Source: Helopsaltes ochotensis (taxonomy: Eukaryota; Chordata; Aves; Passeriformes; Locustellidae). Taken from it: a stretch of DNA of 64,000 nt. The notes below the pieces were generated by a model. The model saw nothing but the letters and a program-made list of their open reading frames with translations, ran no database searches and was not told where the DNA came from. This document shows positions 1 to 13,935 of the stretch, piece after piece (positions within the stretch are counted from its first letter, which is position 1; the number at the start of each line of letters is the position of its first letter). The translations under genes were made by a program, and so were the position numbers. The stretch covers positions 877,846-941,845 of the forward strand of contig VXBM01000016.1 of assembly GCA_013400155.1 (NCBI GenBank), given 5' to 3'.

Positions 1-3000
1 AGCTCTCAAGGAGCCAGCTCTGTGCAGAGTACCTGTAGTGGTGCAAACTGGAAAGGCAAGTAGGAAATCTCCCTTCTGTCTGTAACTGCAGCAAAGATAC
101 ACACGTGAGAATACCCTGGCATGCATTTTCAATGGCTTTTAAAACATTCCGGTTTTTCTCCACAATTCAGACTCCTCTGCATCCCTGTAGCACAGTCCAT
201 GTAATGTGGTGGATTCAAAGCCCCTACCCCCCTCTAAAACTTTTCTACAAGAAGTCATCCTCACACATCCTCCAGCCCCACTCATCACCCTTAAGTAAAT
301 TCTGGTCCAGTTTTGGCATCTTCCCTGCACTTCTGGAACCTCAGAACTCCTCCTTGTCTGAGAAGGTCTCACTGTTTAAGAACAGGCCCTATAGTTCCCC
401 TTTTCTCCACTGTATTTGTGAGCTGTGGAGAACTGGACGAGTGGGAGCCCCTGGACTCCACACTTGACGGTTGGGAGAAGTAGAGCGACCCAGAAAACAC
501 GAGCAAAGCTGATAGTGCTTCAGGCTTTTTGATGCCTCCAGGTAGCTGGGGTGTGACCTGACCCCATCCTGCTTGAAGAATCTCCAGCCAAACTGTCCAC
601 TATTCTTTAATGAGATGCACGAGGCAGAAAGGACACAGCCTGGTCCTCCAAGATGCTCACCAGTTTGATGGCGGAGGGCTTTTGGTGTAAAATGATGGGG
701 AAAGCCCGGGTATCAGAGCTGTTGTTTCTCCTGGCTCAAAGGTTCACTAGAGAAAACTGGTCCCTTTGCGTTCCTAGATCTGAGGAGCTTGGTTTGACTC
801 CAGAGAGATTAAAGATGCTGAAATGGGAGGGAAGGTTCCTACCATTAACAAAGGGCTGGTTGCAAGTCTGGGGAAGGAGTATACTCCATCATTAAGATAT
901 CTATGTTCCCTCTGGGAAGCCTTTGACCTAGAGTAAGGATCTGAGTTCAGTGTCATTCTTCAGGCAGTAATTAAGCAAAAGGCTGATGGAGGAAGCAATC
1001 TCTGCAATCTCTCTCTCCTGCTCCTGTCTCCATAGACATCTAGCACCATGAAACAAAAGGCTTTACCTGTGCACAGCCCTTATCTATTGCCAAGTGTTGG
1101 AAAAGCTGGGACTTCGGGAACTGTTAAGAAAAGGTCACTGAACTGCTGAAATCTGACAGCATTTCCATCCCATTCAAAGCACAGCAGCCAGTTTGCTCTC
1201 TGCACCTCCTTCCCTAGCTACAATAAAGTGGGCAGCCCAGCAGTTAATGCTGGCAACTCAGAGTAATTGAATTTGCACAGGGCCCATTTCCAGCCCTGCT
1301 ATTGTGCAAGTCTGGGAAAGGCACCAATTCTCCCTGTGCTCTCTCCCCCGCCCCCCGAGTGAAACAAAGCACCCATCAAGCAGCAGGCTTGCTTGTCTGA
1401 ATGAATTAATAGCTGTAGAACAACCTGAGTTCTACACAGGTCCGTCAAAGCCATTATGAGGACTGACGCTGGCTATCACCCCCTTGTTAAGAAAAAAAAA
1501 AAGGCACACAGAGGCTACATCAGTCAACTGCAGAGTGACCCAGCCTCAGGGAGAAATTTGACATCACGCAGATACCTAACAGTAACATTTTTCAGTCAGG
1601 ACTTACATAGACTTGACTTGAACAAGGCAATCCAGAGTTTGTAGCCATCCTCTTAGCTTCTAAGGCCCAGAGCCTTAAAGGATTTAAGCATCTAAATAAC
1701 ATCAGCGGCCTGAAACCTAAATACCTTTGAAGAGCAGGGCCTCAGGATTAGCCTGCTAACCAGAAGAGTCTAACTTCATGCCACTGGGAACACTAGCCCT
1801 GATGTTTCACCTGATACTTGCAAAGAGGCAATTCAGGATTGAGAACCCACCTTGTTAATTAAAGCAGGGTAGTATCTTCTTGTCTCTTAATAGGGAGATA
1901 TAATCAATGTTAATCTTTTGGGTGTGCTACTAAATATCCAAAGGGGATGTTTGTTTTGCAATTTCCCTCTTCCTTAATGGCAGGCAATGGTAGGCTTTTC
2001 CCTGCCCTGCACCATCAGCCACCCTGCAAATCACAGCTGTAAATACTTTGGTTTGTTTGATAGCTGTAGCATTTCAGCGTCTTTCACCTCGAGCTTCCCC
2101 TCAGACCTTATTTGTTGGTCCTTTGTGGCAGAGTTTTTGAGCTGATGTCCTCCTGTTAAGCTACACATGCTGTGAGCTCTGTGTAGACTTCCTCATGCTC
2201 TGGATTCCAAGCTGATCCCAACCACGTACCTGAAGGAATAGTAGCAAAGGAGAGCAAGCTCCTGCCTTGGGCAAGTCAGAGAAGATGCAAGCCATTTGCC
2301 TGAAGCACCAGAGACTGCAGAGATGTCCAACTCTGACTGAGAAAGATGCATTGCATGGAGGGGCAGGGTAGACTGAAAAAGCAAATAGGGAAGGAAGGGG
2401 GTAGGATGGGTAGTCAGGAGAAGGACAAGGCAATTAAGGCAGGGAAAGGCTGAAGCAAGAAAGGCACTTAGGGAGAGGCAGGATGTCTAGGAAGAAACAA
2501 GGGTTGAAATGAAGGAGTGGGATGACTGGCAGAGTAGCCATGGCCCAGAGTCAAACATGAAGTTTAGCTGAGGAACCAGTGTATATGGAAGAGTGGAGAT
2601 CATCTGGATAAAGGCAGTTGTGGCTATGGATGGAAAATCAAGTTATTGATATACTTGGATTCCTGCCAGCCAAGTCCTAGATATGGAAGCAGTTTTGGAG
2701 TTGTTAGACAGTGGTTTTAGCAAGGGCAAAAAAAATCACCTGCTTTTTACAATGGGGCTTGAGAAATCTCAGAGACTACGTCTGGAGAGGACATGTCTAA
2801 TGTGACTGGAGAGGATGAAACATTGTAACCTGGAGCCTTCTTCTACCCTTAATGTTTGGGAGACTTGAGGATAGTCTGTGAGTAAGTAGCAGCAGAAGGT
2901 GCCCCTAGTATTTCTGGGGAAGAAGGGTAGAAAGGGGGTGCAGACAATATGGATGGATTGAAGGAAAAGCAAAGCTGGTGCTGTTGTTCCTGGCCCCTTG

Positions 3001-6000
3001 GGCAACCACGTGCAAGAGCCCTAGATGAAGGCAGTTTTGCCGCAGGAGTTATAGCTAATGCCATTTTAATTTCTGACATGGCACTAATGGAAAAAGATTT
3101 AACATGTATTTATTCAATGTCACTAAAAATACTCCAGCAGATGCAGGGTAAGGAGGATAGGGCTGATCAATGGGGGAGGGTGGAGAGGACCTGCGCTTTT
3201 GTAAAGACTGAAATGTGATGCTTACAAGTGGGATTTGGAAAGAATCTCTCCCAGTAACTGCTAAGTATCCTCTGCCATGAAAACCTGCTGTCAAGTGTCA
3301 TGTCAAATCAAGGAGACTATAGACAGAGACTGAGAGAGATCCTTTTCCTAAGGAGCAGCCCAATGGATGGAAAGTAATTGCACTGCTCTGGCATTGCCTG
3401 AACTTGACAGGTTCTCACTAAGAACAAATACCCTTTCTCTGGTAATGAAGGAAAGGTTTCAACTCATTGCATTCCAGGTAAGTATGTTCAATACAGTGAG
3501 TCCCTTTGTCACTGTTCACACTCAAGTGTTAGCCATGAGTGGTCTTCTGGCAGGTTCTAATCTATTTCACAAAGTCTGTAGGAGGTGTGGGGCAGTAGGT
3601 CAGCTGAGAGAGCAGCTGGGTGCATCATTTTCTTCCCCTTCCTCCTACGTGTTGCGAAGCAGGTCACTGGCTCCTGTCTTGTGCTTGTCCCTTGTCCCTG
3701 CACGGGGAGGTTTTGATCTGCAGCGAGAGGTGGCAGAGGACCTTCTTGCCCCCAGGTTGGATGCAGCCTTGGTGTACAAACTGCAGGCTGCACAGATCTG
3801 CCTCTACTTCCGCACTGTGTGACCGGGGAGGTAGGCAATGCACCATGGCTCCCTGCCCTGCCTTGGTAAACCTGCCCTGTCTTCTGCCCAAATAACAGAG
3901 AGGATTTAATGCTTCCTGGGCCAGGGGTGACCATGATGCCCTGACTCCTCCAACCCAAATGGGTCTTTGGTCAGTAAATCATGAAACAATAGGAGGCTTT
4001 TTCGCTCACAGTATGCAGCTCTGTCCCTGTGCTTGCTAGAGATGGGCTCACACAAAATGCTAAGATTCAAGCCTCCATGCGCACCAAGGGAATGCAGATC
4101 CAGATTAGACAGTGCTTGGATGCTTTGGTGATTGGCACCTTAGAAATTATATGGATAGACAGAGCACAGTGGAAATAGATGGGACTTTGCAGCTTTGGCT
4201 CTTCTCTGCTAGTTATAATTATTTAAGATGATGTTTCACATCACATTCAAGCTCCTGTGCAGATAGAAGTGGCAGAGAACAAGAGATCTCTGCCACCTAG
4301 GAGAGGATTATGTGGATATGACAATGTTCAAACCCACTGGGCTCTGCCACGCTGCATTATTTAAGCCCAGTAACCAAATTTAGTAAGCAGCCCCTGAGGC
4401 GCTGAGAGAAAAACACAGCTTCCAAAGCTCCCTCTCTGCAGTCCTGCCGGCTTCCTCCCTTAAAGGAGCCACCGGCTTTTCTCTTCCTCCCTCAGCCCCA
4501 ACAGCCAGGCCTGACCTCGCATGTTGTTCCCACAGGAGCGATGGAGTCCCTTGCACAGGTGTAACACATGACCCAGGTACAAGCTGTCACACAGTGTGAC
4601 GCCTTGGGAGCCCAGTGCAGAGGTACCTGCATGGGGAAAATGAGCTGTCCCAGCTCCAGGCCGGAGGGCACAGAGGTTTCATCTGTGCAGTGAAGTGTGA
4701 GCTCAGGTATAGACAGGACAACCCTACAGCCAATGCTCAGCCTGTCTGGACCACTGGCTGCTTCCCAGCTGTAGTTCTGTATTTGATATCTGTGTGTGCT
4801 CGGGCTCCTAGTGCTACCCACTCTGCCCAGAACTAGCTCTCACCTTTTTGGGAGCTTTGCAGCTCCATCTAAATCTGTGCATAAGCATGCCTGCTGGTAA
4901 ACTGTGTGGACAGAAGCAATTCTGGACATACAAACAGGCTCAGACTTGTGCTTGGGTGAAGATCTCTCCCTCCCCCCCTTGCCCACCAAGTGCTGTAGAT
5001 GATGGGAAGAGGTGAGCGCAGCTCTAACTCTCAACAGCTCCAGCCTCTCTTCAACAGCAGAGCTTTGTCACTGCTCCACAATGTCACAATGCCAAACAAT
5101 GGCACTTGTTAATCAATTTTCAAAAGGACTAAAGCCAAGCGAGACTGGGAGTCTTGGGCAGACCCTCTGCCAGCATCTCGGACCGTAGGTCAGCTGTCTT
5201 GTGTTCAGTGAGCAGGTGCCATGCCACAGCAGGCCCCTGACTGCCCAATTAGATGGGAGTGCCCTAGTCCATGTATGTGGCCACGCTTTCTGGAGCAATC
5301 TAAGGGAAGGAAAGGTTGAACAGAGTAAATATTTAACCAGTGCTGTGTCAAATGCAAACATACGTCCACTGTGGTGTTTGTCATCACAGGACCCTGATCT
5401 TGTACATACACTTGAGGCAACATAGCTTAACTCCCCACTGATTCTAGCAGAGCTGGCTTGAGAGAGGCAGAATTTAACCTTGGCATGTGAAGTGGTCATT
5501 TCAGTAAAACCCAAGCTCAGCCTCGGGGAGCCATGAAATAGTGTAGAGACCTGCTGGAACTTAAGTGACTCCTGCCACTGTGGCTATTAACTGCAAGGCG
5601 TATCCTCTCCACCGCAGCAATCAGACGCCATTGCCTCTTAAAATTGTCTGCTGTCTCTTAGATCCCTCCCTGGCCTTCTGCCCAGAGCCCCAGAGGCAGA
5701 GTCGGAGACTGGTGTTTACAAACAGTCTCTTAAAACGTGTGTGGAATGAGAAAGAGGAGCAAGCCCAGCTGAAAGGCCCTGGGAGGAACAGATCTCATCA
5801 GAGCTTGCACGGAATGTCTTCCAGAGCCCACTTTTTTTCACCTAGAAGAAAGCTCTTCACCTAGCTCTGTCTGAGCTGCAAGGACAGGGAACAATGGCAG
5901 TAGTAAGGGGGTTCCCCAGGCAGTCAGGGCTCCTGCCAGATGCATCTCCTGTGAGCTGGGCCTCTCAGGTTGCTACCATGCCAGGGAGCATACAGCAGAG

Positions 6001-8950
6001 CTGATTGGAAAGACCAGCTCTGCAAGGAAAGGAAGATTTTGGGGTTGTAGGGATGGTAACAGCTAGTCCACAGGGCATGAATTTTCTGCCATCTTGTGCC
6101 ATTCCCAGATGCCAAATTGTGGGTATTCAGGATTGTTTGTGCTTTTTGATTTCTGTGTTGGTGGTGGTGGTGTTTATGCAATTCTCAGCCTGACCAAACT
6201 CAAAAATGGGTTATTTATCACATACCTCGAATGCCATGACACATATGGCCTATTGCACCAGTGCCCCTAGGCTGCCCCTACCCCACAGCCATTTTATCTG
6301 AAAACCACAAGCTCTTTCTCAGTATTCCTATTGTTCAAGTGACCACCAGAGCCTACACCAGCACTGGCCTCTGGCAGATGGTCCCAGCAAGGAGGCGACA
6401 CCCAGTATAAATGGAATTCCTCTCCCTCTGTGAGCCCCTGTGCCCAGTCAGCTCTTTCCTCCACCACACAGACCCCCAACAAGATGCTGTGAGTCTGTGC
6501 CAGCAAGGATGGCAGTACTGGCTGTCATGTGGACACCGGTCCTTGGAGAGCTGTCCTCATCCAACACACGACACCAGACGCCTGTCAGCTGCTGGCTGGC
6601 TCCTGCTGCGCAGTGCCGGGTGTGACACCCGAGAGCAGGGTCATTTTCTGTAAAGCCAATTTACTCAAGTCCTTTTTGACGTTCTTCTTCTCCCCCTCAC
6701 AAGGGGGAAACTCTCCAGCAGTGCTGTTGTGGGAGAAGTTATTCTGCCAGAACTTTTAAAGCAGTTGCCCATGGGGACATAGTACGCTGGAAAAACAGTC
6801 ATTTAATTCTGGTATGATCAATTCTCAAGCCTGGCTCTTTCCCTCCCTCCCTCCCATCCACTGGAAATTAGCTTGCTCGATTCAGTTGCAAGCTCTTTGC
6901 AGCAAGGATGAGAGGGCCACGGTGTGGCCTGCGATAGGGCAGCTGCCCAGTGCTCCTTGCTGCTTCAAACCAGTGGCAAAGCGTGCAAAGCCAGCGTGTG
7001 GGCTGCTCTTGGGAAGGGATGTGACTCCCCAGCCTCTTCTGTGGACCCACATGGAAACACAACTGTGGAAATAAAAATAACAGTTCTGGTGAGAGCACAG
7101 CAAAGACTTTCAGCGGCTGTGACTAACATTAAACCACTTGGCAAAGTGCTTCTCACTCGCACTCTCTGCCTCTCCTACTCTCCAGGAACCTCAGGAGGGG
7201 CACGACTGGAGTCCCTATCTGGGAAAGGATAGGACAAAGAACATGTAGATGCCCAGCCTGGGATTTCCTACAGCAACTGCTCATACCAGGCAGACAAGAG
7301 CCACGTGCAGCAGCTCCAAAGGCAACTCAAAGGAAGGGAAAGGCGTGAGATTGTTTGTGTGAAATGTATACATCAGGACTGGCTGAGGGCAGCCCAGACC
7401 TCTGTTTCCCTGGAAGTAGAAGCAAGGCCTGGGGTTTTGCCAGCAGCCTGCTACCACCCAGCCTGCTCTTATGCTAGCAGGATTTGTCTGCAGCAGCAAA
7501 CATCCAGTCAGAGGAGATTTTCAGGATGGGTTGCTTGGCAGGGAGGGAAGGGGTGAGTGGGTACAGAAGAGGATAAACCTGTGATGTTCCTCAATTGCAG
7601 TGCAGAAGCAGCCTCAGATTTCCTCCTAGGGCTCAAACTTACTTTGGCAGAGCTCTTATCTGTGCTCAGCCACGCTTGCACACAGGGGAAGAGCCACTGC
7701 TGCCTGGTGCACCAGGCCCTTCCTGGGACTGCAGGCTCCATTCTTTCTCTGCCCTAGACTGACGCAGTTACAGCCTTCCTCGGGGCTGAGGTGTTGGCAG
7801 CTGAAAGCCACAGCAGACACGTGGATGCAGAAGATCCAGACAGAAAGAAGCTGCGCTCTGGCACAGGCAAGATGAGGTGGTTACTGGTGGGGGAAACTAC
7901 TCAGGGGCTAGAAACCTGCTGATTGCCTTTATACAGAAGCGGGCTGGGGAGAGAAAACCCTTGATGAGTAGCTGAGCTCTGAGCTGTCTCCTCTGTGCCA
8001 CAAAGCACCTGCCACTGGTGTACGACCCTTCATTAAATGGCTACAACAGCCATGGCCCATCATCAGGTGCTGAGCAGCAGCCTTCCCTCCCAGCGAGGCA
8101 TCCTCTCAGCAGTGCTAAACTCCCTGAGAAAGAAGGAGTAGGGGAATAGCACTCTTAAAGCAGTCTGCCCTGTAAATCATGACCTTAATATTGTTTGCAC
8201 TTAAATCCAAAAGCAGGAAGAAGTTCATCCTTTTCATAATTTTTTGTGGGCAGTCAATAACTAACCTCTTGGACCTGGCTGCTTACGAGAGAGAAAATTT
8301 CTGAAAGACAGCAATGAAGAGGACGTGGGTGCAGGGGGAGGAGGAAGGCAGGGAGGGGGAGAGGAGGGATACGTATGTCACAGCTTACCTCAGAGCCAGA
8401 ATTAGAAGCTGGGTAAAAAAAATAAAATCACAGCAGGAAATAATGTGTGGCTTAAAATAGCAACATCAAATGGGAGCGAGAATGGGGAGTGGGTGGCATT
8501 TGAGGTTGCTGCTCTGTTCCTCCCTCAACGGCAGGGTGATTAATATGTCTACACTACTTGTATTTATGTAACAAAGGGCACTAAAGGCCAAAGCTGCATT
8601 TTCACCAACACTGCAGGGGAGTCTGAATCTTTTCTTCTCCCCATAGCATTAAAAGGGAGGATCTGCATTTGTGCTTCCTCCCTCAGAAACCAAAAAAACA
8701 ATCTTAAAAAAATCCATGCTTCAGCACTGCACGCACAGTTACATTTCCACAGCTTGGCATGGTGGCACAGAGACCTTTAAGGCTTTGAAGGCATTCCTGC
8801 TGTCTTTCATGGCTCCCCACAGAAAAAGCCTGTTCCCAGAGAACACCTGTAAATGTATTTGGGTTGTCTCTGGCTGGAGGCTGCGCTGTAATAGCAGGCA
8901 AGGTACCACTACATGTTACTACACATTTTCATGCTCGTTCTCTGTATTTG
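1..8950. other. Intergenic DNA, no gene recognised
   Basis: I read both strands and found no reading frame with recognisable protein similarity, no consistent splice-flanked exon chain and no RNA gene. The open frames here are short and of low-complexity composition, typical of random frames. Visible local features are a purine-rich stretch near 8335-8367, a C/T-rich tract near 6840-6860 and a perfect 10-bp-arm hairpin at 4269-4296. Some AT-rich stretches with dense homeodomain-like motifs (about 1260-1430, 1850-2080 and 8140-8300) could be conserved non-coding elements, but that cannot be judged from one sequence. Confidence 0.6.
4269..4296. repeat. Perfect short hairpin (10-bp arms, 8-nt loop)
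   Basis: The arm GTGGCAGAGA is followed by an 8-nt spacer and its exact reverse complement TCTCTGCCAC. It is too short for a miRNA precursor and has no neighbouring gene. No function is inferred. Confidence 0.6.
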
Positions 8951-8954
8951 CAGT

Positions 8955-9045
8955 GAATCATAGATCTCTGAGATGGGTCATACAGTCCATTTCCTTGCCA
9001 GCACAGGATTGTTCCCAGCCATGTACTTAAAATCCTCACGTTTCT
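8955..9045 (-). mobile_element. Possible old CR1 3'-end fragment, reversed
   Basis: The segment opens with GAATCATAGA, then a degenerate 'gg...catacagtcca' and 'ttgccagcacagga'. This order resembles the reversed 3' end of sauropsid CR1 LINEs (AATCATAGA ... GTCATCTAGTCCA ... CCTGC). It is heavily diverged, and the call rests on pattern memory only. Confidence 0.4.
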
Positions 9046-10510
9046 CTTGGGAAACAGTGATTCAGACTGATCACTCTTCTCTTCACGCTTTATATCCTGA
9101 GAACTGCATTAAAGACTTGAAAGCACTCATGTGTTTTGATAAGAAGGGGATGTTGTTCTTGGGTGCATCAAGAACTGTTCAACCCACCACATCACTGTTC
9201 ACTGATGAGTGGCTGCTGGATGTTTCACACTTGTTTTTTACAATCCTCTGGACTAATAAGCAACGCAGAGACCTGCGCGGAACTTGCAGCGAAAAGCAGG
9301 AAAGCATCCCAAGGGGTGCAGGAGGCTCGTGTCTCAGCTGGCCACATTCAGAACCCCCCACTCATCTGAAAGGCCCTCCTTTGAAAGACAAATTGCCCGT
9401 CCTCAGTGTCTGGTGCCCTGAGAGCAAAGGCAAGAGCAAATACCTTCCTTCACCTCCACACACACACAACTCCCGCCGCTCCAGCCACTACTATCAAAAT
9501 GCCTGCTTGCAAGTATCTGTACGTGCAAACAGCTTAAGACCAAGTTTGTAGCGTGATAAAAACCTGCTGCACAGGCCTGATCCAGATATTCCCTGACATC
9601 AGCAAGTATCTTTGACATAAGTTGGGCCATGCTGCTGTCAGAGGAAGGAGAATCTGGCCCAGATCTAATGCAAATCTTCCCACAGGCAAGCAGAGCAGCC
9701 CGATTTGTTTAAACATGGCATGCTGGTGGCTGCAGAGAGAGATCACTCCCAGCAACTCCATCAACATGAATAATATCCTGCTAGTTAAATCCAGCCATGG
9801 TAAATATCTCCACCATGTTATCCCTCCAAGCAAATATAGTACCTGTATGGAAGAAATTCCTCAGAATGTTTCCTGTCTGGAGCTGAAGCTTGCCAGGGAC
9901 TGAATTTCCTGTGAGGCTACAGTTGGGAATGCAAAGCAAAGAAGCTAAGAAGAAAATGAGATGATACATATTTGGACCTGCTTTACAGAGAGTCTCCAAA
10001 GCAAGAACTTTTCCCGCCCCCTCCCCCCACAATTATATAAAAATTAAGCACTTGGACTTTCAAATATGGGCTAGGTTATTTTTCGTTAAGCATTCTTATT
10101 TTTACTCCACTGCCTCCCTCTCTACTCATTTTTTTCCAGCTGCAATTCTGTGACTTACACATCCTGAAAATGAAAGAGGTTGTTTTTGCCAATAGCAAAG
10201 TGCTATGCATCCTTTCAACCATCTGGAAATGGATTTTTTATTCTTCCCCTCTCCCAACCACACATGCACGTGCACGCACATAACCAAGTCTTTGTCTCTT
10301 GGAATCATTTCCCACACCAAAGCTGATGGCCATGAAAAGCATTCAATAAAAAAAGTTCCACAGGCATTAAGAGGCTGAGAGAGAATAAACAGGGTGACTT
10401 CCTGGGCACTTATTCTCATCCAAACTGCCACCTCATGAGGAAGTGATGAATGCAATGGAGCATATGGTTCAGTTGTTGGAGATTAGGAGAGGTAGTTTAA
10501 GGTTCTTGTG
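9046..10510. other. Intergenic DNA, nothing recognised
   Basis: No recognisable gene, RNA or clear repeat. Frames on both strands in this interval do not resemble known proteins. Confidence 0.5.
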
Positions 10511-10514
10511 GTTT

Positions 10515-10625
10515 TGCCCTGGTTCTGCTACAAACCTCCTTTGTCACTAAGAGCAAGTTGACTACCTGCTTAGTGCCTCAGCCCCCCCAGCTGAAAACAG
10601 GGATACACTTTCTAACTCTGTGTGG
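10515..10625 (+). mobile_element. Possible ancient MIR/CORE-SINE-like fragment
   Basis: The order 'ttctgctac', 'tgtcacta', 'gcaagttgactacctg', 'tagtgcctcag', then an A-rich 'ctgaaaacaggga' parallels the core of tetrapod MIR elements (CTGCCACTTACT, TGTGACC, GGGCAAGTTACTTAACCT, TGCCTCAG, TGTAAAATGGGGA). It is diverged and supported only by the shared order of blocks. Confidence 0.45.
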
Positions 10626-13600
10626 TGATCAATGTGTTTGTGTTTGTAACGTGAGCTGATCTCCAGAGATGAAAGAAGTAATCTAAAGTGAGAATTGCCA
10701 TGATAACTCTGTGCTGAGCCTAATAGAGTCAAGCAGGACACTTTGGGAGCCAGAGACTAGACTTGATCATCCCTTGCCCAGAGGCAAATGTTAAGTGAGC
10801 CATGTCACTATGCTATCCAGATGACTGCAGGTCTGCAGGAGGAAGCAAAGAAGAGCCAGAGCCACACTGACTGGTACAAACATGCTTATAGTGTCCAGCT
10901 GAGAATGAGTAACAGCTGCTTGCTCATCATCCTGATTTCTGTCACTACTAGTGTTTCTGAATGCTGAAGTGTCCCAATGCTGTGACTCAGGGCTGTGAGT
11001 CATGGGGCTGTATGTCTCCACCGCATGGAATCACTCACTTGCTCTCTGATGAGATTGCAAAAATCACAGATCATCTTGGGTCTCTCACAGTGGTAAGTCT
11101 TAAAAATATTGACAGATATTTACACACACATCCAGAACAAAGTCATTCTCTCTCAAATACTGTCTACAAGGGATTTGTAGTAAAGCTCAATTTCACATAC
11201 ACATCAGACCAAATAAATCTAGGAAAAGTACAAGTCTTTTTTTCCTTCTGTGGACATCTAATTCCTATATCCCCAAAGCTCTAGCAAATCTGGACTAAAC
11301 AGGATGCAGTGCAGGTAGCACTCAACCTTTTGCTTCCCCTGCTTTTGCCATTCATGTTTTTAGACCTGAAATTCTGGCATAGTGGCGACACAATCCTTTT
11401 TTGCATTGTATCTGCCTGTCCAGGCTCTCCAGCATTCCTGATAAGGGAGCCTTGATCTAATGGCATTCTCCTAACCTCAGCGCCAGGCAGCCTAGTTGCA
11501 CGCAGGGCTGCAGTGGGAGCCCTCTCTGAGTTGGCTCTCATGACCTCAGAGAAGACACCAGAACCTCCCAAGGTATCATCAGATCTGTGTTGACCACGTA
11601 CAACGCAGCAGACAACTTTCTCATCTAGAGTGCAACACCAAGCAGCTGCACATTCCGGAGCTCACCTCCAGTTTCCATAAATTCTCTGTTGATACAGGTG
11701 CAGCTGAAATGGCCACCACTTCCTCTTGAGATGAGGGAGCAGGGGCTCACCTCAGCGCTGACCTCACCGGCTGGGAACCTCCTGCGCTGTCCACCCGTAC
11801 AGCACCTAATCAGTGAAGCGGAGTCCCCACACTGACAAGAGTGGGATTGCTGGTACTCCTCTAGTGGCAGCACAGTTTGTGTTGGCAAAAGAGTGTTTCT
11901 GTTGGCATATTCCTCTTCCCAGAAGTGATTAAGTCATGCCTGTTTTTGCAAAAATCTCTATGGCAAGGTGTTTTACTGGTGTAAAGATGTGTAAAGAATG
12001 GCTCTATTCGCTCAGAGCCAGTCTGAATCCTTCCCACAGAAGTAGATAAAAGACTGTATTGGCAATCTTCCCACGTGGGCTTCTGTGTGCTGGGAGGACA
12101 GGGTGAGTGCACTTATATGTCTGAACTAATGCAGACAACCAGCGAGATCCATACTAGGAAAGCAAACACAATGCTCTGAGCACAGGGACTCCCAAGTGAT
12201 AGGAAGTGACTTCAGCACACCAATTCCTCTATTCCCGTAACTCTCTGTGGGTTTGCCAACAATCCTTATCGTCCTTGCTAAGAAAGGAGAGCTTTGCTAA
12301 CTGATTACATCCTCGTTTCCTTACTGTGGTCAGTCAGTTGCTGCATGCCAGAAACAGCTGGTACGATTGATAGATAAGCACAGTCTTGATGGATCTGTCT
12401 GCTCTAACCACATCCATCCCTGCAGCTATGAGACAGGCAGTTCTAAAAAGGAGTGAAACAACACACAGAAGTTTTGCTACCAGTACCAGTTTTCTAGAAA
12501 CGCTAACCCAGGGAATATCGACTTTTCACATATTCCCTACAAAATACTGTAGGTCTCCATGAAGGGAGCCAGTATGGTCCCAACCCTTCCCATCAGCCCC
12601 CCAAGGCAGGACATCCCAAGCCCAACAAACCCCTGCAGAAGAGGCAATTCAAGTGCTGGAGCAAGAAGATGCAGGCCTCAAGACCCCGAGTTATCAGGCC
12701 CTCTGAAATACCATCTCTAAACAAGGATCCGTGCCCTGCGCTGACACTGGCTCAGGTCTAGCACCACCACCTGAGACTAGCCCAAAGATGTGCAAGACTG
12801 GGCTCTTTGAGGACAAAGAATGCATTTGGAATTTTACTCCATTTTGGTTAAAGCTCTCTGTGCCTTGAGTTCAGCATTTTTGGATAGCCCGAAGGTATTC
12901 TTCAAATGCAATAGCACAGTTAAGTAATAAAATGCCTCAGGATCACCTCTACTCCAAGCACACTGCCCTCTTTTAAGCAGCACATCATGACAAAAGTCAT
13001 CTCAGGCCAAATTTCTCTTCAGTGAGGAGTATCATCAGAGATGGAGTTAGCTCAGTTTGTTAAGTGAGTAGAAGATGGCAAATTTTTTTTCCTGTTCTAG
13101 TTCCTGGAATCTGCTTTGTAGAAGTGACCCTTCCCTTGCTGTAAGCTCAAGCTTTGAGGTGGGCAGAAACGTTCAAACGGCATCTTCTTTGACCTTTCTG
13201 GTACTGAGATGCTTGTTGTTGCTTTTTTTGTAAGTTTCTGAGACGCTCCCACAAGCCTCTGTCCCCCCTCCACCGTCTCCTGAACTGCATCTGCAGCATC
13301 CAACACCAGTCCCTCTGGAGGGCAGCGTGGCTCTCACAGTGACGACACCACACTCTTAATTTGTTCCAGCCTGTTTCACACTGACATTTTAGCACTGACG
13401 TCATCAGCTGCTGAAATTTCATTGCTGCTGCTAAGAATAACAGCCCTCTTCATCCCCCACCTTACACCAAATAATTATTTTAATACTGTAGGGATCTAAG
13501 CTTATCTTTTCTGACACAAATCAGGTTCTAGTGGTTAAAAGAAGTAGTAAGAGCAAAGCATCGCAGATGCTTTTATGTTCTGTCAGCCTAGGACAGAAAA

Positions 13601-13835
13601 AAAACCCAACACAAAAATAAAAAGTGTACTGCTAAATTGTACGAGTGCTATAAAAAAATGAACAGGAAAAGTTCAGACTGACTTGTTTTAAAGCTTCTTT
13701 GTCAGACAGTCCTAGGCATTGTGAATTGCTTAAATAGCCTAGGCTACAGTCAGCCCCAGAAGTCCTTTACAATGCCCCTTCCAAATTCTGCAAGGCTTTG
13801 TACCTTGAATGTACTGGTGCAGTGTGAGCATAAAG
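10626..13835. other. Intergenic DNA, nothing recognised apart from an AP-1 site pair
   Basis: No gene or RNA found. The one distinct motif cluster is the pair of TPA-response elements listed separately at 10983-11002. Pyrimidine- and AT-rich sequence near 13440-13640 has no recognised identity. Confidence 0.5.
10983..11002. promoter_or_regulatory. Pair of AP-1/TRE consensus sites
   Basis: TGACTCA at 10983-10989 and TGAGTCA at 10996-11002 are both perfect AP-1 (FOS/JUN) sites. They are inverted relative to each other and start 13 bp apart. No promoter is recognised nearby, so any activity would be as a distal element. Chance occurrence is possible. Confidence 0.35.
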
Positions 13836-13839
13836 TACT

Positions 13840-13935
13840 GCCAAATCAGAGTTTCCCATTGACTTTGGGGCCTGAACCAAATCCCATCGATTTCTGTGGG
13901 AGGATTTCTATTAACTTGAATGGGCATTGAATCAA
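13840..13935. repeat. Degenerate palindromic sauropsid repeat
   Basis: The segment contains 'tcccattgactttgggg', 'aaatcccatcgatttctgtggga' and 'attaacttgaatgggc'. Successive 'cccattgacttcaatggg' motifs in both orientations typify an old, widespread palindromic element of turtles, crocodiles and birds, possibly a non-autonomous DNA transposon relic. The copy is heavily mutated. Confidence 0.5.
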
